Shown piece after piece: positions 41,688 through 50,248 of a stretch of 64,000 bases of DNA; position 1 is the first letter of the stretch, and the number at the start of each line of letters is the position of its first letter. The position numbers and the translations under genes were made by a program. The DNA lies in assembly GCA_017936605.1 (NCBI GenBank), contig JAGBFH010000002.1:62001-126000 (forward strand), read 5' to 3'. The DNA comes from Tidjanibacter sp. (GTDB lineage: Bacteria; Bacteroidota; Bacteroidia; Bacteroidales; Rikenellaceae). The notes under the pieces were generated by a model. The model did not search any database. It saw only the letters and a program-made list of their open reading frames with translations, and was not told the DNA's origin.

Positions 41688-44600
41688 CTACTCAGTTACT
41701 TCAATCTCTTTCTTGTACTTATTGGGGTTCACCTTCTCCTCAATAAACTGGAAAATCACAAAGAGGGTCGGCACGATGAACAGCAGTGCAATGGTACCGA
41801 TGAGCATACCACCCACCGTACCCACACCAATCGAGATGTTGCCATTGGCACCCACACCCGTTGCGAACATCATAGGCAGCATACCGAAAATCATCGTGAG
41901 CGAGGTCATCAAAATAGCCCTCAGACGAGCCTTGGCAGCCGAGAGTGCCGCACCCACAATCGAGGCTCCCGCCCTGCGACGCTCCGAGGCGTACTCGGTG
42001 AGCAGAATGGCAGTCTTGGCCAGCAGACCAATGAGCATCAGAAGACCAATCTGAAGGTAGATGTTATTCTCCAACCCAAACATATTGGCAAACAGGAAGC
42101 TACCCGCCAGACCGAAGGGTACCGAAAGGATAATCACGATGGGGATGAAGAGGCTCTCATACATTGCGCAGAGAATCAGGTAGATAAACACCACGCAGAT
42201 GACGAAGATGATAGCCGTGGAGCTGCCCGTCGAGGCCTCCTCGCGCGACATACCGCCAAACTCATAGCCGTAGCCAGCAGGCAGGCGCTCGGCCACAACC
42301 TCCCTGACGGCCTGGATAGCCTCACCCGACGAGTAGCCATTGGCCGCCTGACCATTGACCGAGATTGCCGAGAAGAGGTTGAAGCGCGAGATGGACTGGG
42401 GACCATAGATGCGGGTGAGTTTCACATACTGCGACACGGGCGACATCTCGCCACGCGAGTTGCGCACAAACATATTGCTCAGCGCCTCGGTATCCAGTCG
42501 GCTCTCGGGGGTGGCCTGCACCATCACACGATAGAGTTTCGAGAAGCGGTTCATATTGGAGGCGTAACTACCACCCACATAGCCCGATATGACGCTCAGT
42601 ACACCCGAGGGCGACACACCGTTGCGCTTACACTTGGCCGCATCCACCTCAATCAGATACTGGGGATACTTGGTGTCAAACGAGGTCGAGGCGCGTGCAA
42701 TCTCGGGACGCTCATTGAGGCCCGCAATCACATCGTCGGTGACACTCTTCAGGTCGGCAATAGTGCCACCCTTCTGGTCCTGAATGTAGATTTCAAAGCC
42801 GCTACTTGCGCCATAGCCAGGAATCATACCGCGAGTGAAAACCAAAATCTTGGCCGAGGCGATATCGGATGTGAGGTCATAGATGCGCTCGATGACCGAG
42901 TCCACATCGTCGCCCTTCTCTTTACGCAAGTCCCAGTCGCGGAGTTTCACAGTGAACATACCGCACGAAGAGCCCGCACCCGACATCATACCGTAACCGG
43001 TGGTGTAGGAGTAGGTCTCGACCTGCGAAATCTGGTCGAGTCGCAGGGCAATCTGCTCCATAACTGCTACTGTTTCACCGAGGTTGGTACCCGGAGGTGT
43101 CTGCACATCAATATTAATGGAGCCCATATCCTCCTTGGGAACAAGGCCCGTTTTGGTATTCTCCAACATATAGAACAGACCTCCCAAAGCCACCACTACA
43201 AGGCTGGCTGTCAGCCAGCGCCTCTTAAGCATAAACTTCACACCCTTCTTGTAGTGTCTTACAAGCCCTTTGAAACCTGCATCGAAGGCGATGTGGAAGC
43301 GTGCCGAGAAGGAGAGTTTTCCGTTCTCGTCGGGAATATGGGGGCGCATAAGAATCACACACAGCGCGGGGCTCAGGGTGATGGAATTCAGAAGCGAGAT
43401 ACCCACTGCAACTGCCATCGTAAGACCAAACTGAGTGTAGAAAGTACCCGTCGTTCCGCCCATAAAGCAGACGGGGATAAATACGGCCATAAAGACAAAG
43501 GTGGTGGCAATAAGGGCCTTCGAGATGCCCTGCATAGCATCCACCGTAGCCTTATAGGGTGAGGTGTAGCCTTCGTCGAACTTGGCCTGCACAGCCTCCA
43601 CCACCACAATGGCGTTGTCCACCACCGTACCAATCACCAGCACAAGGGCAAACAGAGTAATCATATTCAGACTGAAGCCCGCCACCATCAGGAACGCAAA
43701 GGTACCGACGAGTGACACGATGATGGCAATCGAGGGAATCAAGGTCGAGCGGAAGCTCTGCAAGAAGACATATACCACAAGCACAACGAGGATGATGGCC
43801 AGAATGAGGGTCTCCACAACACTCGCAATCGAAGCATCGAGGAAGTCTTTGGTACTCATCAGGTCCACAATCTCCACACCCTTGGGCAGCGTCTTGCGAA
43901 TCTCCTCCACCTCCTTGTCGATGGCCTCGATAATCTCGTTGGCATTGGAGCCCGAGGTCTGCGAAATCATCAGAGTCGTACCGGGGTGGCCGTTCACCTT
44001 ACCGATGTAGTCATAGCTCATAGAGCCGAGCTCCACCTGCGCCACATCCTTCAGTCGCAAGACCGTACCGTCACTCTCGGCCCTGATGACCATATTGGCG
44101 TAGTCCTCCTCCTTGTCGTAGCGGCCGCGATACTTGAGCGTATAGCGGAAGGTGTTACGCGAGTCGGCGCCCAGCGTACCCGCGGGCGACTCGAGGTTCT
44201 GCTCGGCCAGCACAGCCGATATGTCCGAAGGCATAAGCGAGTATTTTGCCATCTTGGCCGGGTCGAGCCAGATACGCAGCGAGTAGTCGGCACCCCTCAC
44301 ATCAACCTCACCCACACCCGCAATACGCGACAGGCGGGGCTCGATGTTAATTTTGAGGTAGTTGCTCAAAAAGCGCTCGTCGAAGGAGTCGTCGGGCGAA
44401 TAGATTGCCAAGGTCTTGATGCGGCTCGTCTGGCGTTTTCTGACGCTCACACCGCTACGGGTAACCTCGGCGGGCAGCAGACCCTGTGCCGAGGCGATAC
44501 GGTTCTGCACATTGACCATCGCCATATCGGCATTGGTACCCTGACGAAAATAGATCTGCACATTTGCCGAGCCGCTATTGGAGGCGGTGGAGGTCATATA

Positions 44601-44831
44601 CATCATATTCTCCACACCGTTGATTGCCTCCTCCAGAGGGACAACAACACTTCGCTGCACGGTCTCGGCGTTGGCTCCCGCATAGTTGGCCGACACGCTC
44701 ACCGTGGGAGGTGCAATCTCGGGAAACTGCTCAACGGGCAGCTGCACAAGGCTGATAAGGCCCAGCAGCACGATGATTACCGAGATTACGCCCGCAAAGA
44801 TGGGTCTATCGATAAAAGTCCTAATGTTCAT
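41688..44831 (-). CDS. RND multidrug efflux transporter, AcrB/HAE1 type
   Basis: 1047 residues, full length for HAE1. The sequence begins 'MNIRTFIDRPIFAGVISVII', has twelve transmembrane segments in two blocks separated by large periplasmic loops, the proton-relay Asp in 'VLVIGTVVDNAIVVVEAV', and 'FMGGTTGTFYTQFGLTMAVA'. It takes substrates from the periplasm or inner membrane and passes them to the outer-membrane channel using the proton gradient. Substrate range cannot be read from the sequence. Middle gene of the operon; 14 bases after the adaptor gene. Confidence 0.96.
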   Translation of the reverse strand: MNIRTFIDRPIFAGVISVIIVLLGLISLVQLPVEQFPEIAPPTVSVSANYAGANAETVQRSVVVPLEEAINGVENMMYMTSTASNSGSANVQIYFRQGTNADMAMVNVQNRIASAQGLLPAEVTRSGVSVRKRQTSRIKTLAIYSPDDSFDERFLSNYLKINIEPRLSRIAGVGEVDVRGADYSLRIWLDPAKMAKYSLMPSDISAVLAEQNLESPAGTLGADSRNTFRYTLKYRGRYDKEEDYANMVIRAESDGTVLRLKDVAQVELGSMSYDYIGKVNGHPGTTLMISQTSGSNANEIIEAIDKEVEEIRKTLPKGVEIVDLMSTKDFLDASIASVVETLILAIILVVLVVYVFLQSFRSTLIPSIAIIVSLVGTFAFLMVAGFSLNMITLFALVLVIGTVVDNAIVVVEAVQAKFDEGYTSPYKATVDAMQGISKALIATTFVFMAVFIPVCFMGGTTGTFYTQFGLTMAVAVGISLLNSITLSPALCVILMRPHIPDENGKLSFSARFHIAFDAGFKGLVRHYKKGVKFMLKRRWLTASLVVVALGGLFYMLENTKTGLVPKEDMGSINIDVQTPPGTNLGETVAVMEQIALRLDQISQVETYSYTTGYGMMSGAGSSCGMFTVKLRDWDLRKEKGDDVDSVIERIYDLTSDIASAKILVFTRGMIPGYGASSGFEIYIQDQKGGTIADLKSVTDDVIAGLNERPEIARASTSFDTKYPQYLIEVDAAKCKRNGVSPSGVLSVISGYVGGSYASNMNRFSKLYRVMVQATPESRLDTEALSNMFVRNSRGEMSPVSQYVKLTRIYGPQSISRFNLFSAISVNGQAANGYSSGEAIQAVREVVAERLPAGYGYEFGGMSREEASTGSSTAIIFVICVVFIYLILCAMYESLFIPIVIILSVPFGLAGSFLFANMFGLENNIYLQIGLLMLIGLLAKTAILLTEYASERRRAGASIVGAALSAAKARLRAILMTSLTMIFGMLPMMFATGVGANGNISIGVGTVGGMLIGTIALLFIVPTLFVIFQFIEEKVNPNKYKKEIEVTE

Positions 44832-44845
44832 ACTCTCGCTCTCCC

Positions 44846-45997
44846 CTACTCTTGAGTTTCACTCTGCAGCTCGGTGGCGGTGGCTCTCTGCTCCTTTGCG
44901 ATGGGCTCGCTCTTAATCTCCTCGCCCTCGCGCACCAGGCCTGCGCCCTCGGCAATAATCACATCGCCCACCTCGAGGCCACTCTCCACGATATACTCCA
45001 CGCCATTGTTGCGGGGCAGCACCTGGATTGCAGCCGAGCAAGCCTTACCGTCGATGACCTTGTAGACAAATATCTTCTCCTGCAACTCGTAGGTTGCCGA
45101 CTGGGGAATCACAATACTATTCTTCCTCACCTGGGGGATGACCACCTGACCGCTACCGCCATCGCGCAGCATACGGCCACGATTGGGGAAGGTTGCACGC
45201 ACACTCACCGCACCCGTGCTGGCGCTGATGGTACCACTAATGGCGTTGATGCGGCCCTTCTTGGAGTAGAGTTTACCGTTGCTCATAATGAGTTCCACCT
45301 CGGGCATTGTGCGAATGGCCTCCTTGAGCGAGCCGTACTCCTGAATCAGGTCGAGCATCTCATTCTCGGCCATCGAGAAGTAGGCGTAGACCTCGCTATC
45401 GTCCGACACGGTGACCAGAGGAGTGGTGATGCCACTGCTCACCAGAGCGCCCACACGGTAGGGAATCATACTTGCCACACCATTCACGGGCGAACGCACC
45501 TCGGTATAGGAGAGGTTGTTGGAGGCCCTTGTCTCCTCGGCACGCGCCAGAGCCAAACGCGCCTCAGCCTCCACATAGGAGTTCTGGGCAGTCATAAGGT
45601 CAAACTCCGACACCACATCCTGGTCGTAGAGCTCCTGGGTGCTCTCCTTCACAAGCTGGGCCGTAGCAAGGCTCGCCTCGGCACTCTTCACATTGGCCTG
45701 AGCAATCTCATAGGCCGCCATATAGGAGGTCTGGTCAATGATGAAGAGCAACTGGCCCTTGCTCACAAAGTCGCCCTCGTTGATGAGGATGTCGGTAATC
45801 ATACCGCTAATCTGGGGACGAATCTCCACAGTCTGACAACCGCTAATGCTGGCTGCATAGTCGGTCTTGAGGGTGCGCTCGGCCGCCTCGACTATCATAG
45901 TCTTGTAGACCTTCTCCCTTGTGGTGGTTGGCTTCTGCTTGCTCCCGCACGAGAAGAGCAGCGTCGAAACCGCAATCAAAAGTAATACTCGTTTCAT
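44846..45997 (-). CDS. RND efflux periplasmic adaptor (membrane fusion) lipoprotein
   Basis: 383 residues, lipobox 'TLLFSC' (Cys17). Split lipoyl domain ('VEIRPQISGMITDILINEGD', 'DFVSKGQLLFIIDQTSY', later 'VRSPVNGVASMIPYRVGALV'), an alpha-hairpin of two long helices between, and beta-barrel and membrane-proximal domains ('SVRATFPNRGRMLRDG'). It bridges the RND pump and the outer-membrane channel. First gene of the operon; transcribed away from the alkaline phosphatase gene. No regulator gene is adjacent. Confidence 0.95.
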   Translation of the reverse strand: MKRVLLLIAVSTLLFSCGSKQKPTTTREKVYKTMIVEAAERTLKTDYAASISGCQTVEIRPQISGMITDILINEGDFVSKGQLLFIIDQTSYMAAYEIAQANVKSAEASLATAQLVKESTQELYDQDVVSEFDLMTAQNSYVEAEARLALARAEETRASNNLSYTEVRSPVNGVASMIPYRVGALVSSGITTPLVTVSDDSEVYAYFSMAENEMLDLIQEYGSLKEAIRTMPEVELIMSNGKLYSKKGRINAISGTISASTGAVSVRATFPNRGRMLRDGGSGQVVIPQVRKNSIVIPQSATYELQEKIFVYKVIDGKACSAAIQVLPRNNGVEYIVESGLEVGDVIIAEGAGLVREGEEIKSEPIAKEQRATATELQSETQE

Positions 45998-46174
45998 CTA
46001 TCTATCTGTTTTTTATAATTATCGTCCAACTCCAATACACCCTCTGGCACAGGGCCACAATAGGCGCAAAGTATAGAATCCCGCAAAATTACTATTTTTT
46101 TACTAAAGTAAAAAACCTCTCTGGCAGTTTTATTTTTCTTAGCACCCGGCAGAACAATTTTGGCGCAAAATAGC

Positions 46175-46182
46175 TATATTTG
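46175..46182 (+). promoter_or_regulatory. -7 element of the alkaline phosphatase gene
   Basis: TATATTTG, 29 bases before the ATG. It is preceded by TTTGGCGCAAAAT (46159-46171), the same 13 bases found at the same distance from the -7 element of the SusC gene. Confidence 0.55.
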
Positions 46183-46211
46183 CAAAGTACGAAACAAACA
46201 CTTTCAGAGAT

Positions 46212-47333
46212 ATGCAAAACACAAAACAGAACTTCCGCAAACTCCTCAGGAGTATACTCATTGGAGTGCTCCTCATTGTGGCCATAATTGGCGTAAACCG
46301 CATCGACACCACCCCCAAGGTCAAGAACATCATCTTTATGATTGGTGACGGTATGGGCATAGCGCAGGTTTCCGCCACACAGATTGCCCAAGACTACGAG
46401 CCCCTCGCGCTCGAGCGTGCCGAGTATGTGGGCCTCCAGAAGACCTACTCGGCCAACAGCCGCGTGACCGACTCGGCGGCCGCCGGCACCGCCCTCTCCA
46501 CGGGCCACAAGACCAACAACGGTATGATTGGTATGACCCCCGACAGCCTCCCCAAAACAAACATCCTCGAGCTCTTCGAGCAGGCCGGCAAACCCACGGG
46601 TATCGTCGTAACCTACCCCGTGACGAACGCCACTCCCGCAGCCTTCGTAGCCCACGTGCCCAATCGCCATATGGAGGATGAGATTGCAACATACTACATT
46701 GAGAATGAGGTTGATGTAATCTTCGGTGGTGGCAGCAGTCGCTTCAACCAGAGGGCCGATTCTGTAGACCTCTTCGAGGCCCTGGGGGCAAAGAATTACA
46801 CCATCGCAAAAGAGCTCTCGGAGCTCGCCGAGGTCCACAGCGGCAACGCCATAATGCTCCCCACCGAGGGCTCAATGTCCTCGCGTCTTGACGGCCGCGA
46901 TGAGTACCTCCCCGAGGCCACCGCAAAGGCTCTGGAGATTCTCACCAACAATGCCTCCGGCGACGGCTTCTTCCTGATGGTTGAGTCCTCAATGATTGAT
47001 GGCTACGGTCATCAGAATAATGTGGAGGGTATCATCAAGGAGACCAAGGATTTCGACAACGCCATCAAGGTAGCCTTCGACTACGCCGACAACCACCCCG
47101 GCACCCTCGTGGTGGTCACTGCCGACCACTCCACCGGTGGCCTTACAATCGTGAATGGCAACCGCCGTTTCGACCTCAATGACCACCAGGTAGACTACGC
47201 CTTCACCACCGGCGGCCACACCGGAGAGATGGTCCCCATCTTCGCCTATGGCACTGGTGCCGAGAATTTTACGGGCGTGCTTGAGAACATCGACCTACCC
47301 ACAATTATGCGCCGCCTGATGAACTTCGAGTAG
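46212..47333 (+). CDS. Alkaline phosphatase, membrane-anchored or exported
   Basis: 373 residues. An N-terminal hydrophobic helix (residues about 13-28) without a clear cleavage site suggests a signal anchor. Zinc/magnesium residues follow the family: 'IIFMIGDGMGIAQVSAT' (Asp46), nucleophile Ser88 in 'RVTDSAAAGTALSTGHKT', 'FFLMVESSMIDGYGHQN', 'LVVVTADHSTGGLT' and 'TTGGHTGEMVPIFAYG'. It would release phosphate from monoesters in the periplasm. Single gene with its own promoter and a strong terminator; no pho box was recognised. Confidence 0.94.
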   Translation: MQNTKQNFRKLLRSILIGVLLIVAIIGVNRIDTTPKVKNIIFMIGDGMGIAQVSATQIAQDYEPLALERAEYVGLQKTYSANSRVTDSAAAGTALSTGHKTNNGMIGMTPDSLPKTNILELFEQAGKPTGIVVTYPVTNATPAAFVAHVPNRHMEDEIATYYIENEVDVIFGGGSSRFNQRADSVDLFEALGAKNYTIAKELSELAEVHSGNAIMLPTEGSMSSRLDGRDEYLPEATAKALEILTNNASGDGFFLMVESSMIDGYGHQNNVEGIIKETKDFDNAIKVAFDYADNHPGTLVVVTADHSTGGLTIVNGNRRFDLNDHQVDYAFTTGGHTGEMVPIFAYGTGAENFTGVLENIDLPTIMRRLMNFE

Positions 47334-47372
47334 AGCGCACCGCGGGGCTTCGCACAGCAAGCAACAACCCCC

Positions 47373-47414
47373 AAAACGAGGCTTGAGAGTTCGCCCTCAA
47401 GCCTCGTTTTTTAT
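47373..47414 (+). terminator. Terminator of the alkaline phosphatase gene
   Basis: AAAACGAGGCTTGA pairs with TCAAGCCTCGTTTT, followed by T residues; the A run on the left makes it usable in both directions. Confidence 0.9.
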
Positions 47415-47686
47415 TCCCCGACCCAGAGATTCCAGAGGTAGCAAGGATTCAAAGAATACACACGCCCCCGCCCTACGCCCCCTCTAATTTAGAGGGGGAT
47501 TGTAATGCGCATACTCTTTAAGGTCCTTAAGGTCCTTAATGTCCTTGAAAACATATAAGTCTTATAAGCCTTATAAGCCCCATAAGCCCTTAAGTCAGCG
47601 GTCGACGGTTGTCGATTGTCGGTCGTCGGTCGTCGATCGTCGGTCGTCGATTGTCGGCTGTCGGTTGTCGATTGTCGGTCGACACA

Positions 47687-47724
47687 AACAAAAAAAAGCG
47701 ACCCCCAAATCTTGGGAGTCGCTG
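47687..47724 (-). terminator. Terminator of rpmE2 and perhaps the ribosomal protein operon
   Basis: Minus-strand stem AGCGACTCCC pairing imperfectly with GGGGGTCGCT, followed by a run of eight T. Confidence 0.88.
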
Positions 47725-47746
47725 CATATTCGATAGCCTTGCGCGA

Positions 47747-47998
47747 TTACTTTTTGTAACGAGCGTAACGCTGCATAAACTTATCAACACGACCTGCGGT
47801 GTCAACGAGTTTCATCTTACCGGTGTAGAAGGGGTGCGAAGTGTTCGAAATCTCCATTTTGTAAACGGGATACTCAACACCGTCCACTACCAAGGTCTCT
47901 TTGGTATTCACTGCCGAGCGGCAGAGGAAAACGTGATCGTTGGACATATCCTTGAATGCAACGATACGATAGTTCTTAGGATGGATATCTTTTTTCAT
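47747..47998 (-). CDS. rpmE2: 50S ribosomal protein L31, type B
   Basis: 83 residues beginning '[20 protein letters not shown]' and ending '[14 protein letters not shown]', with '[18 protein letters not shown]' in between: type-B L31. The zinc-binding CxxC pair of the type-A form is absent (a single Cys). In other bacteria type-B copies replace the zinc form during zinc shortage; in many Bacteroidota it is the only copy. It starts 23 bases after the rplI stop and may be co-transcribed. Confidence 0.95.
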   Translation of the reverse strand: MKKDIHPKNYRIVAFKDMSNDHVFLCRSAVNTKETLVVDGVEYPVYKMEISNTSHPFYTGKMKLVDTAGRVDKFMQRYARYKK

Positions 47999-48021
47999 CG
48001 TTTTGTCTGTTTTTTAGATAA

Positions 48022-48459
48022 TTACTCTGCTACAACCGAGAAGTGAATGGTTGCCTTAACCTCCCTGTGGAGTTTAACGGTTGCTACATACTCGCCAAGA
48101 GTCTTAACTGCGTCGAGCTCGATAGCCTTGCGGTCAACCTCTACGCCCTTCTCTGCGAGAGCAGCTGCGAGGTCAGCCGAAGTGATGCTACCAAAGATCT
48201 TCTCCTCCTCTGCCTTTGCGGTGAGGGTGAGGGGAAGGTTCTCGATTTTCTCTGCGAGTGCCTGAGCGTCAGCGAGGATTTTAGCCTCTTTGTGAGCCCT
48301 CTGGCGAATGTTCTCTGCCAAAACTTTCTTAGCCGACTCAGTAGCTACTTTAGCGTAGCCCTGGGGAAGAAGGTAGTTGTTTGCATATCCGGGTTTAACA
48401 TCTACGATGTCGTTTGCATAACCCAATTTCTCTACATCTTTAATAAGAATTACCTGCAT
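48022..48459 (-). CDS. rplI: 50S ribosomal protein L9
   Basis: 145 residues. The N-terminal rRNA-binding domain starts 'MQVILIKDVEKLGYANDIVD' and includes 'GYANNYLLPQGYAKVAT', followed by the long connecting helix and a C-terminal domain ('IFGSITSADLAAALAEKGVE'). Third gene of the classic rpsF-rpsR-rplI operon, 23 bases after rpsR. Confidence 0.97.
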   Translation of the reverse strand: MQVILIKDVEKLGYANDIVDVKPGYANNYLLPQGYAKVATESAKKVLAENIRQRAHKEAKILADAQALAEKIENLPLTLTAKAEEEKIFGSITSADLAAALAEKGVEVDRKAIELDAVKTLGEYVATVKLHREVKATIHFSVVAE

Positions 48460-48482
48460 AATATTGTCCTCCTTCTCTCTTA

Positions 48483-48761
48483 TTATTTCATCAAATCGGT
48501 TACGAAAGGCAAGATTGCGAGGTGGCGAGCACGCTTAACGGCCTGAGCCACTTTCTTCTGGTATTTCTGCGAAGTACCGGTCAAACGGCGGGGAAGAATC
48601 TTACCCTGCTCGTTGAGGAATTTCTTCAGAAACTCGCCATCTTTGTAGTCGATGTATTTGATACCGCTCTTTTTGAAACGGCAGTATTTTTTCTTTTTGA
48701 TATCAACCGACACGGGGTTGAGGTAGCGGATCTCGCTATCGTTCTTTACAGGTGCTGCCAT
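48483..48761 (-). CDS. rpsR: 30S ribosomal protein S18
   Basis: 92 residues with the S18 core '[20 protein letters not shown]' and '[20 protein letters not shown]', then '[11 protein letters not shown]'. Binds next to S6 on the platform of the small subunit. Three bases separate it from rpsF. Confidence 0.97.
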   Translation of the reverse strand: MAAPVKNDSEIRYLNPVSVDIKKKKYCRFKKSGIKYIDYKDGEFLKKFLNEQGKILPRRLTGTSQKYQKKVAQAVKRARHLAILPFVTDLMK

Positions 48762-48764
48762 AGT

Positions 48765-49157
48765 TTATGCCTCCTCTGCTACTTCGGGTTCAACATTAGC
48801 CTCAGCCTCGGCCTCAGCGTTTACTTTGCCTGCAAGTTTGTTGCGGCGTTTGATCGAGTACTCAACTGCGTGTTTGTCCTGACGGAACGAGAGGAAACGG
48901 ATAACGCGCTCGTCGCGACGATACTGTTTCTCAAGTTTCTCGATGAGGTCGCCCTCGCCAGTGAACTCGATAAGGAAATAGTAACCGGTGGTCTTCTTCT
49001 GGATAGCATAAGCGAGTTTCTTCAAACCCCAAGCCTCTGCATTTACGATCTGACCGCCGTTCTCGGTGATGACACCTTGGAATTTGCCAAACAGCTCCTC
49101 AAGCTGAGCCTCCGAAAGAACGGGGGTGGCAATGAAAACGGTTTCGTAATTGTTCAT
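48765..49157 (-). CDS. rpsF: 30S ribosomal protein S6
   Basis: 130 residues from the ATG giving '[20 protein letters not shown]'; the longer frame from 49232 begins in the promoter region. '[20 protein letters not shown]' and '[14 protein letters not shown]' are S6 blocks; the C-terminal tail is acidic. First gene of the operon. S6:S18 often autoregulates through its leader, but the leader here is short (about 40 bases) and I see no S6-S18 binding motif. Confidence 0.96.
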   Translation of the reverse strand: MNNYETVFIATPVLSEAQLEELFGKFQGVITENGGQIVNAEAWGLKKLAYAIQKKTTGYYFLIEFTGEGDLIEKLEKQYRRDERVIRFLSFRQDKHAVEYSIKRRNKLAGKVNAEAEAEANVEPEVAEEA

Positions 49158-49203
49158 AATGTCTTTGTTTAATTTTGAGTTTATTGCATACCAAATGCGG
49201 GCG

Positions 49204-49233
49204 CAAAGATACAAAGAAAATTCAAAATGCAAA
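49204..49233 (-). promoter_or_regulatory. Promoter of rpsF-rpsR-rplI
   Basis: Minus-strand -7 TATCTTTG (49204-49211) and -33 TTTG (49230-49233), 18 bases apart; about 47 bases before the rpsF start. Confidence 0.6.
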
Positions 49234-49298
49234 ATTCATAATTCAAAATTACACCTATTTTCTTTAAAAAAGCACACAATTTATTATGCCACGCCTGC

Positions 49299-49423
49299 AA
49301 AATGGCAGTTTGTGGAGGGATTTTTGTGCCAAACAAAGGAGCGAGCCCACAGCCTACTAATGCGTAGGTTAGGAGCTCGCTCTCTGAAGGTTGGTGCAAA
49401 AAGCACCCTCAAAATGTCATTTT
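49299..49423 (-). repeat. Gene-end quasi-palindromic element, copy 4
   Basis: Arms begin AAAATGGCA and end TGTCATTTT; the gene-side arm includes the TAA stop of lptB. Core in minus sense: outer stem GAGCGAG/CTCGCTC, loop CTCCTA opposite TGTGG, inner stem ACCTAC/GTAGGC-like. The gene-side arm also folds a small GGTGC/GCACC hairpin. Confidence 0.83.
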
Positions 49424-50162
49424 ATCTGTCCAGTTTGAAGTCCTGACCGAGGTAGACACGCCTTACCTCCTCGTCGTTGGCGAGGTCCTCGGCGCTACCT
49501 GCCTTGAGCACCCTACCCTCGAAGAGGAGGTAGGTGCGGTCGGTAATCGAGAGGGTCTCGTGGACATTGTGGTCGGTGATAATCACACCGATATTCTTAT
49601 CCTTGAGCGTGCGCACGATGCTCTGGATATCCTCAACAGCGATGGGGTCCACACCCGCAAAGGGCTCGTCGAGGAGGATGAACTTGGGGTTGATGGCCAC
49701 CGCACGCGCAATCTCCGTACGCCTACGCTCGCCACCCGAGAGCTGTATACCTTTATTCTTACGCACCTTCTGCAAGCGGAACTCCTCCAATAGTTCCTCC
49801 ACCCTCTGACGCTGGTACTCCTTGGAGTAGCCCGTCATCTCGAGTACAGCCTTCAGGTTGTCCTCGACGGTGAGCTGACGGAAGACCGAGGCCTCCTGTG
49901 CGAGGTAGCCCACGCCCATCTGTGCGCGTTTATAGACGGGCATCTTGGTAATCTCGGTCACAGTGCCATCCTCATCCTCGAGGAAGATGCGTCCATCGTT
50001 GGGTTTGACAAGGCCTACAATCATATAGAAAGTGGTAGTCTTACCGGCACCATTGGGGCCCAGCAGACCTACAATCTCGCCCTGCTTGACATCGATAGAG
50101 ACATGGTTTACTACCGTCCTACTCTTGTACTTCTTGACTAAATCTGCGGTATAAAGCTTCAT
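49422..50162 (-). CDS. lptB: Lipopolysaccharide export ATP-binding protein
   Basis: 246 residues. ABC ATPase with Walker A '[17 protein letters not shown]', Q loop '[20 protein letters not shown]', signature '[16 protein letters not shown]', Walker B '[20 protein letters not shown]' and switch His in '[13 protein letters not shown]'. The sequence is LptB-like throughout; it powers LPS extraction by LptFG, which are not in the window. Minus-strand -7 candidate TAACTTTG at 50181-50188. Confidence 0.95.
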   Translation of the reverse strand: MKLYTADLVKKYKSRTVVNHVSIDVKQGEIVGLLGPNGAGKTTTFYMIVGLVKPNDGRIFLEDEDGTVTEITKMPVYKRAQMGVGYLAQEASVFRQLTVEDNLKAVLEMTGYSKEYQRQRVEELLEEFRLQKVRKNKGIQLSGGERRRTEIARAVAINPKFILLDEPFAGVDPIAVEDIQSIVRTLKDKNIGVIITDHNVHETLSITDRTYLLFEGRVLKAGSAEDLANDEEVRRVYLGQDFKLDR

Positions 50163-50248
50163 TTTTTAGAAAATTTTTGACAAAGTTACTCCAATTTCCG
50201 AAAAAATCACTATCTTAGTATTGCGATTTGCGAAAAAGAGTAATTCTT

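Larger units (their letters stand above)
47334..47746. repeat. Intergenic region with three kinds of repeat
   Basis: No gene seen. After a terminator it holds a palindromic CCCCCTCTAATTTAGAGGGGG block with a GC-rich tail (47463-47501), an AAGGTCCTT and CTTATAAG tract (47515-47598), and an 85-base array of GTCGAC/GTCGTCGG/GTCGATTGTCGG units (47599-47683), ending in the rpmE2 terminator. Confidence 0.75.

Noticed and set aside
47599..47683. GTCGTCGG array as a CRISPR
   Set aside because: No spacers; units of 6-12 bases run into one another.
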